The position numbers and the translations under genes are program-made. Of a stretch of DNA of 64,000 bases, positions 1 through 10,886 are shown one piece after another. This stretch comes from Micractinium sp. NFX-FRZ (Eukaryota; Chlorophyta; Trebouxiophyceae; Chlorellales; Chlorellaceae). Location of the stretch: positions 1 through 64,000 of the forward strand of contig JAPTJF010000004.1 of the NCBI GenBank assembly GCA_029339195.1. The letters run 5' to 3'. Position 1 is the first letter of the stretch. The number at the start of each line of letters is the position of its first letter. The notes below the pieces were generated by a model. It made no database searches. It had not been told where the DNA came from and saw only the letters and a program-made list of their open reading frames with translations.

Positions 1-92
1 CCCTTCCCCCGTCCCATCCCTCCCCATCCTCTGCAATGCAGTCTTAAAACTAATACAACCGGTGATAAGACGGATCAACTTTTTATATGGCT

Positions 93-179
93 GCCGGCAA
101 CAACAAACAGTGCTCTTTTGCGCCGGCAACAACAAACAGTGCTCTTTTGCGCCGGCAACAACAAACAGTGCTCTTTAGC
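93..179. repeat. 29-bp tandem repeat, three copies
   Basis: Three consecutive 29-base units, each beginning GCCGGCAACAACAAACAGTG, start at 93, 122 and 151. The first two are identical and the third differs only at its last bases. No gene model overlaps them. Confidence 0.9.
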
Positions 180-221
180 GCTAGCAACATTGGAAAAGCA
201 TATTCCGGCTGTGCACTGCCA

Positions 222-313
222 GCGCCACGTGGCATGTGCATGGGTCTGGGCATGTGAAAGCACACGCCACGTGGCATGTGCAGAGGGCTGGGCATTTGAA
301 GAAGCACACGCGG
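222..313. repeat. Imperfect direct repeat around GCCACGTGGCATGTGCA
   Basis: The string GCCACGTGGCATGTGCA occurs twice about 42 bases apart, each followed by a G-rich stretch ending GGGCAT and then an AAGCACAC string. GCCACGTGGC is itself a near-palindrome with a CACGTG core. No coding sequence is apparent here. Confidence 0.6.
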
Positions 314-621
314 CAGATGCACACCCCATTATGCACACCTTTTACAAGTACTGTGCAAGCGCATTTTGCACAGTGAATAGAGTGGTAGTGGACAAGTTTG
401 GGGTGTGCAAGTGATGCTTGCACAGCTTATTCGAATGTGCATAAACAAATGTGCATGCTGATTTTCCCTAACAAAACGGACTGTGTTTTGTGGCCTGGAT
501 CTACTAGTGGTGTGTGCCCGCATGGTGTGCCGGCAGCCACTGCCTTTCCAGCAGGGGCAGAGAGGTGAAGAGCCACGCCGGCGAGCGGCAGACTGTGCGT
601 TGTATTACTTGTGCAGCAGCT

Positions 622-764
622 TGGGCTAGGCAGACTGTACAAGTTCTGAGAGTCTTCTTGGCCCACACTGGGCCAAGCAGACTCTCAGAATTTGTACAGT
701 CTGCCTAGCCCACACTGGGCCAAGCAGACTCTCAGAATTTGTAGAGTCTGCCTAGCCCACACTG
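622..764. repeat. Fold-back element plus direct repeat
   Basis: The stretch 622-663 (TGGGCTAGGCAGACTGTACA onward) is the near-perfect reverse complement of 671-712, so the two arms can form a stem of about 40 bp with a loop under 10 bases. The right arm is then repeated almost exactly from 713 to 764. It resembles a small inverted-repeat element, but no flanking target duplication was identified. Confidence 0.75.
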
Positions 765-974
765 CTACGCTAGTCATACCACGCACAATCTGCCGCTTCG
801 GAGCAGCTCGGCAGGGGCGGGCAGGTGAGTAGAGCCGGCGCGCTCTGCCGGGCAGCTGCTTTGTACCCCTCGCGCCTGCAAGCATGCGGCCTGGTGTCCG
901 GTTGGGCCTCCCTCCGCCCCATTCGCTTGAATGACCTACTGAATTTGCTGCTGCTGTGCGTGCTGAGCTCCCAC

Positions 975-1924
975 CTTGGCGTGGGCGCGGTACGACTCGT
1001 CACCCATGTGCAGTACAATGTCCAGCAGGGATCCCGGGTCCCCACTCCTCAGGAGCTGTGAGGCGTCGTTGTTGGCATACACGCCTGCACGGGAAGGGTG
1101 GGAGGAGATGCTCGTGTGGGAGATGCAGAGGGGCACTTGGGCAAGCAGGGCATGGGGGTGAGGGGGGCACGGTGGGGTGCGGTGCGTCTGACTGGGGCGG
1201 GTTGGGAGGGATGAAGAGAGGTCGGGTGGGGTGGGGTGAGATGAAGAGAGGTGCGGTTATGGGATGCGCAGAAGAGGGGTGGGGTGGGGTGGGGTGGGGT
1301 GAGGTGAAGTCTGGTCCATGGGCAACACGGGAGGCTTGCTATACAAATTGTAACAGCGCGGGCAGGACGGCCCCCAACATCCCCTCTCACTGGTACCGCC
1401 TTTTATTCCAGGACAGAAACACAGCACGCTGCCCCGTTGCTGCATAGCCCTTTCCCTCCTCTGCCAGCGCCCCCGCCGCACAAAAAAGTTGTGTGCACAC
1501 CTTGAATGCGCCCCCACCCACACCAGCACCCGCACCCCATGCACCGCCCACCTGGCGTGACCTCCCGAAAGATGCCCAGCAGCAGCAGCAGGCGCAGCAC
1601 GCGCCGCAGGTGCCCCTCCTTTGCCCCCACTGCCAGCGCCAGCTCAGCGATCGACAGGGGCTCGTGTGCCAGCGCATCGGCCAGCCCCAGCCGGGCTGCT
1701 GTGCACAGTGCCTGTGTCTGCATGAAGGCGTTGGCCACCCTCAGCACACGCGCCGGGGCCGGCACCTCGGAGGGGCCAGCCGGGGCGGCGCCTGCTGTGG
1801 TGCGCACAGCGGAGGCGCGCTCAAGGGGCCGTCCGCGGCAGGGGGCGGGGCGTTGCTGGCGCTGCAGACCTGCCGGGATGCATGCCTGGGCGACACAGGC
1901 TGGAGCGAGGCACAGAGCGAGCAT
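975..1924 (-). CDS. O-methyltransferase N-terminal half (incomplete)
   Basis: This is the dimerisation half of a plant-type SAM-dependent O-methyltransferase (caffeate/ASMT-like fold). Exon 1 is 1924-1552 and exon 2 is 1084-975; the junction reads TPGVYANNDASQLLRSG in one frame. Residues from about 60 match the winged-helix dimerisation domain (ANAFMQTQAL..LGLADAL), and the second exon gives LLDIVLHMGDESYRA. The first 50 residues are Ala/Pro/Arg-rich and could be a plastid transit peptide. The start is the first ATG in frame; the frame stays open upstream with only non-ATG starts. Exon 2 ends at a good GT donor (AAG|GTGGGA). If unspliced, the frame stops at 936. The glycine-rich SAM motif and catalytic His are not visible to the left, so the rest lies beyond the window, after a long intron, or is lost. 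The family is fairly sure; the gene's completeness is unknown. Confidence 0.6.
1199..1310. repeat. G-rich tandem repeat in intron
   Basis: Runs of GGGGT separated by a repeated GATGAAGAGAGGT unit lie in the intron of the methyltransferase fragment. They are simple sequence with no coding potential. Confidence 0.7.
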
Positions 1925-2906
1925 GTCTCGCGTCACGTGAAGGCGGGTGGGGGCGGCGGGGGCGGGGGGGTGGCCGGTGATGTGTTGTAGGGTTCCGGTG
2001 GCGGCCGGCTGCGCTGCTTTCTGCTGCGCCACCAGCACTGCAGACGGTTTGCGAGAAAGAAAAGCGCAAGCCGAGGCTTTGCGCGCCAGGGTTTGTTTCG
2101 GAAGCCCCCGCAGGATCGTCTCGTCTTGTATTTTAATAATGCAGTATGTAGAAAATGAAATTTCCCCCGTCTAAGTAGCAAGAAGCCGGGCTCTACAGAG
2201 AGAGAGAGAGAGAGGTTCCCGGCCGGCAAGCCACCTGGCGCCTGCTGCGGCGGCGGCAGCACGCCCTGCAGAGCAGCAGCACACTTATGCATTTCAATCC
2301 CTCCGGCACGGCCAGGCACCATTCGAGTGTGTGATTCAGTATGCAAGTGTCTCCCAGCGGTATGCAGGAGGTGCCCGCCAAGGCGCCCTGCTACAGGTAC
2401 TCCTCTGCATGCAGTGCCTCCTGGGCAGTGCTTTCCGTCTGCGCACCAAGTGCACAGCTCTGCACTCTTGACCTGCCACCTGTTCGTGTAACCGAACACT
2501 GTGTACAGGAGACCTATACCAACAAGTTATGAGGTCTCAGGGCGCCTCCAATCATGAGATACTTGCTGGCACGAAGAACGTCCAAGATATTGACGGATAT
2601 GCATTCACAGGTGCACCCAGGTGCACCCATGCCACCTGCCCTGCGCAACTTAATTACGACGCCGTCTAGCCGCCCGGTCCCTCGATGGCATCTCAACAAC
2701 AGTCCTGTCAGGCAGGACGCACAAACAAACCATCAATGTCCCATGCACGCCGGCACCTTTCCTGCCCGTTGCCGCTGTTGCAGCCTGCCGCCACTCATGA
2801 AGTGGTGCGCAGCCCGCTCCCACCGAAACCGCAGAACCCCGTGATTGACTTCTCCGAAGCTTTATTGAGCAACTTCAGCTTGGGTTTCGCGCAGATAGAC
2901 TTAGTC
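1925..2906. promoter_or_regulatory. Shared upstream region of divergent genes
   Basis: The methyltransferase fragment starts leftward and the stress-protein gene starts rightward, so both promoters should lie here. A (GA)n run sits at about 2200-2213, and CAGGTGCACC is directly repeated near 2610. No convincing exon was seen. The last 50 bases or so before 2907 are probably the 5' UTR of the stress gene. Confidence 0.4.
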
Positions 2907-5471
2907 ATGGTGAGCCTCGCGAGCCTCGCGATCTGCAACTTGCTTGCTGGGAGGCCTTTCCCACTAGGGAGCCGCGCGTTTAGTGTCGGCGGCTGGCAGG
3001 GCCAGGCATGTGGGACGGCCGCACCGACCACGCCCAGCACCCAGCGCCGCCGCCCGTTCCGTCCCTGCCCCTGCTGCACGTCCTTGCACCCTACTCCCTA
3101 CTCGGCCCTCACCCCTCACCTTCGCGACCCTGCCCCTCCCCGCGCGCTGTGCTCCATTACACTTTCCTGGCAATCCACTATCGACTGTCAACCCCCTCCC
3201 TCCCCGCCGCCGCCTTTGCCCGCCTCCTGCTGCCCTACCCGTGGTGGCCACGGAATGCCACGCGCTCACCCTGCTCCCCCCCGCAGGCGCAGCCCCACAA
3301 TGTGGCCTGCCCGCAGTCTCACCGCACACGGTGTTGCTTGCTATGCTGTTGTTCACCCATTGTGTTGCTGCTGAGCGGACTCCTGCTGCCCGTTGCAGGC
3401 GCAGCCCCGCAAGGTGTGCATCGGTGTGCGACCCAGGGAGACCTCACTCCACTGCTTGTCCCTCTGTCCCCTGCACCCTCCCTCTGCAGGCGCAGCCACG
3501 CAAGGTGTGCATCGCTGTCGACCCCAGCGAGACCTCACAGAACGCGCTCAAGTGGGCGGCACGCTCGGTGGTCAACCCCGGCGACAAGGTGGGCGAGCGA
3601 GGGGTTCGGGTGGGGCCGGGCGGGGCGCACGGGCGGCTTCAATGCACTGGTGGGGAGCGCATTCTGTGTGTGGGATGTGGGGGGGGGGGCACTCACCAAG
3701 CTGACTAGATGCCACCGTTCCAGCCGGGGCGGTATTATGGTGCGTCGGCTGGTGAGCACGCACTCATGCTTTGGGGAGGCACGACGTGGGTTTCCTTCCC
3801 GCACTGCTCCCCTGGAGTCGCATGCAGAGGGCCTCCCCGTCGCACTCCTGGGCTCCTGGCAAGAGGGCCTCTTTACTTACTGGCACCGCCGCCCCCTCTT
3901 CGCAGGTGGCCCTCTTCACGGTGCTGCACCCCTCTCCGGAGAGCGAGCTGAAGGCGGGTGTGGGCGTGGCTGCTGGCGGCGTGCGCACTGCCCCCATCGC
4001 CGTCAAGGTGCGCTTCTTCAGCTGCTGAGCAGTTTGGCAGGGCTGGGTGCGGGAGGCGTGGCCATGCCCTCCCTCCCAATTGCTGGCTGCTGGCATGGCA
4101 CAGCTATCTCTGATGTGGTTGGGGCCTGGCCTGCGGCTGGACTATGCAAGCAGAGGACCGTACCCGATCCCCCGCCCCGCCTTCCTCCCTCTTACCATGA
4201 GGGGAAGTAGCTGGAGGCGACACAAGGCATCCCTCGAGAGCACTGAACAGTAAAACCGACCTGCTTTGTGTCCTTTTGTTGGCCTTTACCTGTGCCCTCG
4301 TCTCCCTCCATCTCTCCACTGCCCCATCTCCGCTCCCTCTCCAGGTGCAGGCGGGCCCCAAGGAGCTGGCGGCCACCTGCCATGTTTTGCGCCGTGATCA
4401 CGTGTTCACCTTTGCTCTCCCCCATCACGTGTTCACCTGTGTGTGCCCCCATCGCGTGTTCACCTGTGCTCTCCCCCATCACGTGTTCACCTGTGCTCTC
4501 CCCCACTTCCACCTCCCATCTGCAGGTGGAGGCCGACCCCAAGGAGCTGGCTGCCACCCAGCAGTTCCTGGAGGAGTGCCGGCACAAGGTGGTGGCCGAG
4601 GGGGTGCCGGCGGGCGCCGTCACCGCCGAGCCCCTGGTGGCGCTGCTGGGCAACTCGGCCGACGTCGGTGCGTGGCAGGCCACCGACTTCTCCCCGCCTT
4701 GACTTTGTGTGTGTGCCGCTCTGGGCGGGGCGGCTCTGACGCGCATGTCGATCGCCTGGGCTGCCGTCCGTTGCTGCATTGCAGTTGGACGGTGGGGCGG
4801 GGTGGGGTGGGGCGGGCCCCCTGGAGTTGCCACCTACCACCTCCTTGTTGCAGGCCGCCAGCTGATATCAGCGTGCGGAAGCGTGCTCGTGCCAAGGCAT
4901 GCCAGAAGATTGACCGCCCGCTATCCTCTCCCTCTTTCCTCTCCAGGCCGCGAGCTGACGTCGCACGCTGAGGCGTGCGGGTGCGAGAGCCTGGTGATGG
5001 GCAGCCGGGGGCTGGGCCTCGGCCGCAAGGCAATGATGGGCCTGCTTGGCGTCGGCTCAGGTGCGTACTGCACAGCTCCACTGCCTGTACACTCGGTTCA
5101 TTCGCACAAGGTTTTACGTCGTGCGGTTCGGACTAGATGTATCATTGTGTGCATATCACGTTCTGTGTTGTGATATGATGCTCTGTGTTGTGCTGCTGCT
5201 GCCGAGTGCGCTGTGGGTGGGGCGGCTCGATGCCCGAGGCAGCGGCAGCGGCGGTGCTGGAGCCAGGGGGGGCTGTTTGCCTGCGGCCCTGCCTGCCACC
5301 CTGCCTGCCTGCCTGCCTCCCGATCCGCCTGCCCTGCCACACCGGCATGGCATTAATGGGAATATTCATCCCTCTCTGCCTGCCCCCCCTGCACCCTGCA
5401 CCCCTGCAGTGTCGGATTATGTGCTGAGACACGCCCCCTGCTCAGTGATCCTCTACAAGGACAAGCACTGA
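2907..5471 (+). CDS. Universal stress protein (UspA family)
   Basis: This encodes a 173-residue soluble USP-domain protein, a small ATP-binding stress family. Exons: 2907-2909, 3490-3588, 3906-4007, 4526-4667, 4947-5060, 5410-5471; all junctions keep phase. The body opens KVCIAVDPSETSQNALKWA (first strand and helix). It then has VALFTVLHP, the EADPKELAATQQFLEECRHK helix, and ACGCESLVMGSRGLGLGRKA followed by GLLGVGSVSDYVLRHAPCSV. That is the G-2x-G-9x-G-S ATP-binding signature of ATP-type USPs. No ATG precedes KVCIA in its own exon. The best start is an ATG at 2907 immediately followed by a GTGAGC donor, so the first coding exon would be just the start codon. Introns 1, 3 and 4 contain decayed copies of the following exon's 5' end (see repeats). 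Family is certain; the start exon is an inference. Confidence 0.85.
3281..3452 (+). repeat. Two decayed copies of USP exon 2 5' edge
   Basis: The acceptor and first codons of exon 2 (GCAG then GCGCAGCC) recur upstream. Copy 1 is at about 3282-3304, exon-like from 3286. Copy 2 is at about 3395-3450, exon-like from 3399, and would read AQPRKVCIGVRPRETSLHC against the true AQPRKVCIAVDPSETSQNA at 3490. Spacing is 113 and 91 bases. Confidence 0.85.
4343..4378 (+). repeat. Decayed copy of USP exon 4 5' edge
   Basis: CCAG followed by a stretch reading VQAGPKELAATC sits 181 bases before the true exon 4 acceptor and its VEADPKELAATQ. The AG acceptor is intact. Confidence 0.85.
4397..4505. repeat. 27-bp minisatellite, four copies
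   Basis: Units beginning ATCACGTGTTCACCT start at 4397, 4424, 4451 and 4478 (one has ATCGCG). They fill the space between the decoy and the true exon 4 of the stress gene. Confidence 0.9.
4851..4878 (+). repeat. Decayed copy of USP exon 5 5' edge
   Basis: CAG followed by GCCGCCAGCTGATATC lies 93 bases before the true CCAG followed by GCCGCGAGCTGACGTC. The acceptor is intact, but the copy diverges within about 25 bases. Confidence 0.75.
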
Positions 5472-6087
5472 ACAGACAAGCGCCGAACAAGGGCACTGCA
5501 CACGGAGGACCCTCTCAGCAATGCTTGAGAGGAGCCCTCTCAGCGGCATCCCACAGGCGCGCTAGCACGAGCGGTGGCGGCGCGCGCGCGCCATGCCTGC
5601 TGTGCAGCAGGCACTGCGGCTGACCGCTGGCGCAGATGAACGGTTGGTAGCGACTTCCCTCCACATCATCGGCATCTGCCGAGCTATCAGTAATATAAAT
5701 CTCGATCCTGCTTTTGACCCCCCAGTGCCTCGCCAGGCCGGGGCGGTAGCCTCTCCGCCCATCACCTCCTCGCCCATCCAATATTCCTTGAGCTCCTTCT
5801 CCCAGCACATGCGAAGGGCCCTTCCTGCATGCATCATACTGCTCTGAACTTGTGCGTAACTGAGAGATAGTGAGTGAGCACAGCTGGCTGGTGGACATGG
5901 GCACGGTACGGTCCCAGGGCAGCAGGAAGCTAGCCAGCTAGACTCATCCTCGTGCCATACATTTCGCAGCGCGCCGATCGCCTTGCAAAGCTGCGGCATT
6001 CACCCAGAGACTCTGCACACACCCTTGCAGCTCGGGGCAGGCCGGGTACAGTGGCGCAGGGGGTGTGGCACCAAAAGCCCTTGCAGC
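5472..6087. other. Intergenic, stress gene to lipase
   Basis: This holds the 3' flank of the stress gene and the upstream region of the lipase gene. There is a run of CG dinucleotides near 5579-5590. No supported exon was seen. Confidence 0.4.
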
Positions 6088-9000
6088 ATGGCGTCGCTGG
6101 CAGGCGGCGTGCGCAACGCCGCGGTCTGGACAGCCGGCAGGCTCGCGGCAGTAGCGGCGCGGGTTAGCTATGCCATGGGTGAGCACTGCACCCTGCCGCC
6201 TGCCTGCCGCAGCGGCCCTCCGCCAGCCCGCCACCCCCACTCTCTCGACTCTCACCCCACGCTGTGCTAGCCTGCCCTGGTGCCCCCCCCTGGGTGCTGC
6301 AGTGGAAGGGTTCGTATTTGCCTTCAGCCGGCAGTCTGCAGCGCTGCTGGTGGCTGCTGAAGTGGCGGCGTTCACAATTGCCGCCGGCGCACGGACCCCG
6401 CTGCGCGTGGCTGCCGGCACGCTGCTGGCGGCCGGCACGCTGCGCACCTGCCAGTGCCTCTTCATGGTGAGGTGCCATGCTGCAACCGGTGACAGCCGTA
6501 CATGTGTGCTGCATGGCATGATGACGCGCTGCCTGCTTGCCAGCAACGCCGTGCGCCCTCATTATCCCTCCCTCTGCCACCGCGCCACGCGCCTCCTGTA
6601 CCACCAACACTTGCCTGCCACCCGCAGCCCTTCCATGTCGCTGGTGCGCACCGAGCGCAGCAGATGCCTGTCCAATCACCCACTCTCTCCCGCTCACTCC
6701 CGCCCAAACTTCCCTCCCTCCCCCCACCGTATGCCACCCGCAGTCGTTCCGCGGCACCGCGGTGCACCGCCTGGAGGAGCTGTCGTCCATCTGGGAGTGG
6801 GAGCCACCTGCAGACGACCACAGCGCGTCCAGCGCGTGGCACATCCTGCGCCAGCTGGCGGCCACCGCAAACCAGTGAGCCAAGCGGTGGGAAAGGGTGG
6901 CAGGGCGGGGGCGGGGGGGTATCCAACCGTGGGCGGAGGCCGCAATGCATGGGCGGAGGCCGCAATACAGTGTACTGCACATTGCGCCAGCTGGCGGTCA
7001 CCTTTCATCAGCGAGTGCAGCCTGTTAAGCGAACGAAGGCGTTGGTGCATGCAGAGGTGGAGGCAGCTACGTGGGCAGTGCTGTGGTGCTGGCGCAGCCG
7101 GAGCCCCTCCCACACTCCTTAAGGGCAGTGCGCACTTGGTCTGCGCTGCATGGCGAGAAGCGCGGCGGCGGTGAGCCAAACACTGCCTTGCTGCGCCCGC
7201 CCCACCCTGAACGCCATCCTTTTTGCTCCCCCCTCCCCGCCGCTGCCCAGGCTGCGCGACGAAAATCCGGCAGTGAAGCAGCTGCTGAATCAGCCTGCGC
7301 TGGCAGCCAATGAGCTGGCCATGCGCCTCTACTACTTTTACCTGGCTGATGATGAGCCCCTGCTGGACTCCGCCCAGGTGGCTGAGCTGGCAGCGCAGCA
7401 GGCACGGCTGGCGCAGCAGGCGCAGCAGGACGAGGGGGCGGATGCAGCCGACAGCAGCAGCGCCGAGGGGGCGGCGGCAGGGGGCGAGCAGGGCGAGCAG
7501 GGCGAGGGCGGCGGGGAGGCAGAGGGGGGCGGGGAGCGTGAGGAGCAGCGGGAGGCGCCAGTGCCTGCGGAGCTGAAGGCGCAGCTGGGATTCTACCGGG
7601 ACATCGCCACGCTAACGTACGACTGCTGCACAGGTGGGTGTGGTCAGGCCCCCGAGTGCAGAAAGCACGTTTACGACGTCTTCTGAGCGGTACAGCTTGT
7701 GGCATCTTCTCAGTGGTGCAGTGTGCGACGGCTTCTGAGCGGTGTAGGTGCAGTGGCCCTCCCTCCCCACCAGACCTTCCGGTTGAGCACTGGGCAAGCA
7801 GCTGGGCAAGCAGCTCAGCAAGCGCGCCTGAAGCCTGCTGTGTGCCAGCTCTGTGCACTTCGTCCTGGCCTGCCTGCCATCCTCTCTGTGACCTGTGCCT
7901 TGCACCCCTGCACCCCGCAGATGAGGCGCTGAGCGAGCAGCTGAGCTCGCGGGAGTACAGCCTGCTGTGTGCCACCTACACAGCAGACCTGGGCAGCAAC
8001 TGCCCCGCCTACTTCCTCTGCCTGAGGTGCGTGCGCGCATGCGTGCGTGCATGTGTGCGCACGTGTGCGCGATGCGTCTGAAAGCTGGGAGTGGCGGCAC
8101 CAGGCGGTCACCAAGGGCCATGGCCAGCACGCCTGCTGGCATGCGGGCTGCTTGCCATGCCCTCTGGAGGCTGCATGCCACCTGGCTGTGCGCTGCCTGT
8201 GTATCCCTGCAGCCGTGCCTGCTCGCCTCCCTGCCTCTGTCTGCCCCCTCTTCCTCCCCACTGTTGCCTGCCCATGTTGTCACCCTCCTGGCATGCTGCC
8301 GCAGTCAGAAGCGGCAGGAGGTGGCCCTGGTGGTCAGGGGCACCTTCAGCCCTGAGGACGCGTTCTTCGATTTGCTGGCCACAGGTGGGAGGAGCGGGAG
8401 GAGAGGGTGCCTGCCCAGCTGCCAGCTGCCAGCTGGCGAGCACAGCGGCGAGCCGAGCGCTCTTCCACCCCTGCTGCCACCTGGCGCCCTTGCAGCCTGC
8501 CGTCCTCTCCCTGCTCTGCCAACGCTGACGCCGCACCGTGCGCCTGGCCTGCTGTGCCGCCCACCCGCAGGCGCCGCATTTGATGATGAGGACAGTGACG
8601 ATGCCGGCTGCAGCAGCTGCCCCGTGGCGCCCACTGGGGCGGCGGCGGGCGAGCATTCGCGCCTGGAGGGCTACTGCCACACCGGCATGGGGCGCGGGGC
8701 GCTGTTCCTGGGGGCCAAGTTTGGTGCCCTGCTGCACGCGCTGTGGTCCCAGGGGCACCAAGTCACCCTCGTGGGGCACAGCCTGGGTGCCGGTGAGCCT
8801 GGGAGGTGGTGGGGGCTTGGATTTTGTCAAACTGGAGGAGGCAAGGGCTTTGCATCATGCCAGCAGGGCTCAACCTGGGAGCACACACTCTTCACTTCTT
8901 CCCGCCTCTGCCTGCCCACCCAACCACCCAACCACCCCACTTGGCAGGCGTGGCGTCGCTGCTCGCCGTCTACCTGCGCAACCGGGGGATGGGCCCGGAC

Positions 9001-10199
9001 CGCCTGCACTGCTGGGCTTATGAGACGCCCGCATGCATGGACCTGGGCCTGGCTCAAGCCTGCACAGGCAAGCCATGACTCACACCACACCTGCGCGTGT
9101 TTGTGTTGCCAGAGAGTGAGGGTGCGCCCGTGGAGCAGCTGCTGCCTTGGCCGCGCCCGCCGCCGCAGCCCACAAACCCAGCCCTGGCCTGTCCCCCCCA
9201 GCACGTGCACCTGCCCCACGTTTTGATACAATAACGAGCAAAGCGCGCGCCGCCCTGTGCGTCTGCCGCAGATGTGGTGACGAGCATCGTGAACTGCGAC
9301 GACTGCGTGCCCAGGTGGGGTGGGAAGTGGTGGTGGTGCATGTGTATGCGTGAATTGTGAAATGTGGCTGGGGACGGATGTTTGCCAACCACAGGCAGCA
9401 GCGGGGCGTTGCTAAGGGGGGGCCGGGCAGGCGCCCCTGCTGCATGTCGCTGGCCCCCCACGCAGGGCAGGGCAGGGCAGGGCAGGGCAGGGCAGGGCAG
9501 GGCAGGGCACGCAGGGCGACAGCGCAGAGCATCCACACCTTCCTGCAGTCTCTCTCTGCTGCAGGACCTGGCTGTGCGTGTGTGCCCTCCCCTTGCACCC
9601 CACCCCTCCTGCTCGCCTCACACTGCACCCTGTGCTCCCCTTGGCCGTCCCCTCCCTGCAGGCTGTGCATCCGCAGCTTTGCTGGCTTCCTGGAAGAGCT
9701 AGCCGCCTTTGATTGGCAGGCCGAAGCGGCGCGGCATGCGGCTGCTGCCGACTCGGTAGTGACGGAGCACCTAGCCAAGCTGATGCTGTTTGCTTTTGGT
9801 GCGCTAGCCAGCACCGATCGCGGCGACAACGGCGGCAAGGAGCAGAGCGCCGGCAGCGGCAGCGGTGGTGGTGGCGATGGCAACGATGACGGCGGCGTGG
9901 CTTCCGCGACAGATGAGACGCTGCATGCCGCAGCGGAAGCAGCCGGGCAGCAGGGCCTGCAGCGCCTGGGCAGCGGTGGATTCGAGCGGGAGTACAACGC
10001 ACATGTGCCGGGCAGGGTGGTGCTTGTGTTTCGGCCGCCTGGCGGCGGGGCAGAGGGCACGGCAGAGGCGGGCAGGCGCGATGGCCTGGCCCTCGTGTCC
10101 ACTCAGCACCGCGCCGTCCGCCGCCTGCGAGTCAGCTCGTGCATGATCTCAGATCATTTTGTGGATCACCCTGAGGTCATGGCGGCGCTGGATGGGTGA
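6088..10199 (+). CDS. Class 3 (diacylglycerol-type) lipase
   Basis: This is a 625-residue alpha/beta-hydrolase of the lipase_3 / sn1-specific DAG lipase group, expected to release a fatty acid from diacylglycerol at membranes. Exons: 6088-6178, 6303-6466, 6744-6874, 7251-7633, 7921-8026, 8305-8384, 8571-8792, 8948-9067, 9272-9314, 9662-10199. The N-terminus has two short hydrophobic stretches (residues about 38-62 and 68-85) that may be membrane segments. An Ala/Gln/Gly/Glu-rich linker (about 145-235) precedes the core. The nucleophile elbow GHSLGAG is at about 386-392. VVTSIVNCDDCVPRL carries the likely catalytic Asp, and SSCMISDHFVDHPEVM near the C-terminus supplies the His region. A Gly/Ser-rich loop interrupts the domain after FGALAST. 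Intron 8 needs a GC...AG pair (ACAG|GCAAGC) to keep frame. A copy of the exon 3 end lies in intron 3. Substrate is inferred from family only. Confidence 0.85.
6966..7012 (+). repeat. Decayed copy of lipase exon 3 3' edge
   Basis: GCACATTGCGCCAGCTGGCG and the bases after it match the end of exon 3 (GGCACATCCTGCGCCAGCTG onward, 6843-6874) in the downstream intron. The donor is not preserved here. Confidence 0.65.
9463..9509. repeat. (GGGCA)n microsatellite
   Basis: About nine 5-base units lie in the last intron of the lipase gene. Confidence 0.95.
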
Positions 10200-10886
10200 C
10201 AGGGGCCTGCATGCCTCGTCAACCTCTCAGGATAATGGTTCGTCCTGAAGTTGAATCCTCTTGGGGATGTGAAAAGCTGTAACGCCTAGACTAGACTAGG
10301 GGCCTGCATTGGAACAGCGGTGCACTGCACCGCACCGTGTGTGCATGACACGCTGCGCGGGCTTGCGCCAGCAGGCGAGCAGTTCTCTTTCTTGACAAGC
10401 GTGTGTACCTGATTTACAACTCATGTATTGTACTTTAATATCGATACGCCATGCATGAAGAATGTGGTCCACTGGCTGAGGAGATTGTTTGTGGAGGCGA
10501 CACTGGGCGTGTGCGCGGCGGGGCGGCGGGTGAGGGCTGGAGGGCAGGGTGAGCAGGGGTGGCGGCGCTTGCCGGCCCAAATCGTGCGTCACCATCAGTT
10601 GTGTTTACTCTTGGCGCATGCAGCCTGCAAAAAGAGATGGGAAGTGTTGCCTGCATTGCCAGCTAGGCGGCGCACTCTCAAATGGCCGCCCTGCTGCCGT
10701 TGTGCCTTTACCGTTCCCATCGCCATCCCATCCTTGCGTGTGTGCTTCCAGCAAGCCAGCAAGCGCTTCTTTCAGCCCCCCAACTGCTTGCCGAGGACCG
10801 GTCACTCCGCGCAGCTGCGGCCGCTTGGGGCGGCTATTGCTGCAAGGGGATGCGCCTGGAGGCCTCCGGCTTGAGTTGCTGAGGCC
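10200..10886. other. Intergenic, lipase 3' flank and transporter upstream
   Basis: This contains the lipase 3' UTR and poly(A) signal and the upstream region of the transporter. The transporter start codon at 10887 has an in-frame TGA at 10872. No other exon could be supported. Confidence 0.4.
10278..10282 (+). terminator. TGTAA polyadenylation signal (lipase)
   Basis: TGTAA, the usual green-algal poly(A) signal, occurs 79 bases after the lipase stop. Confidence 0.5.

Noticed and set aside
1..400. Left-end repeats as a telomere or centromere
   Set aside because: The unit is 29 bases with only three copies and is unlike the plant/algal TTTAGGG-type telomere repeat.
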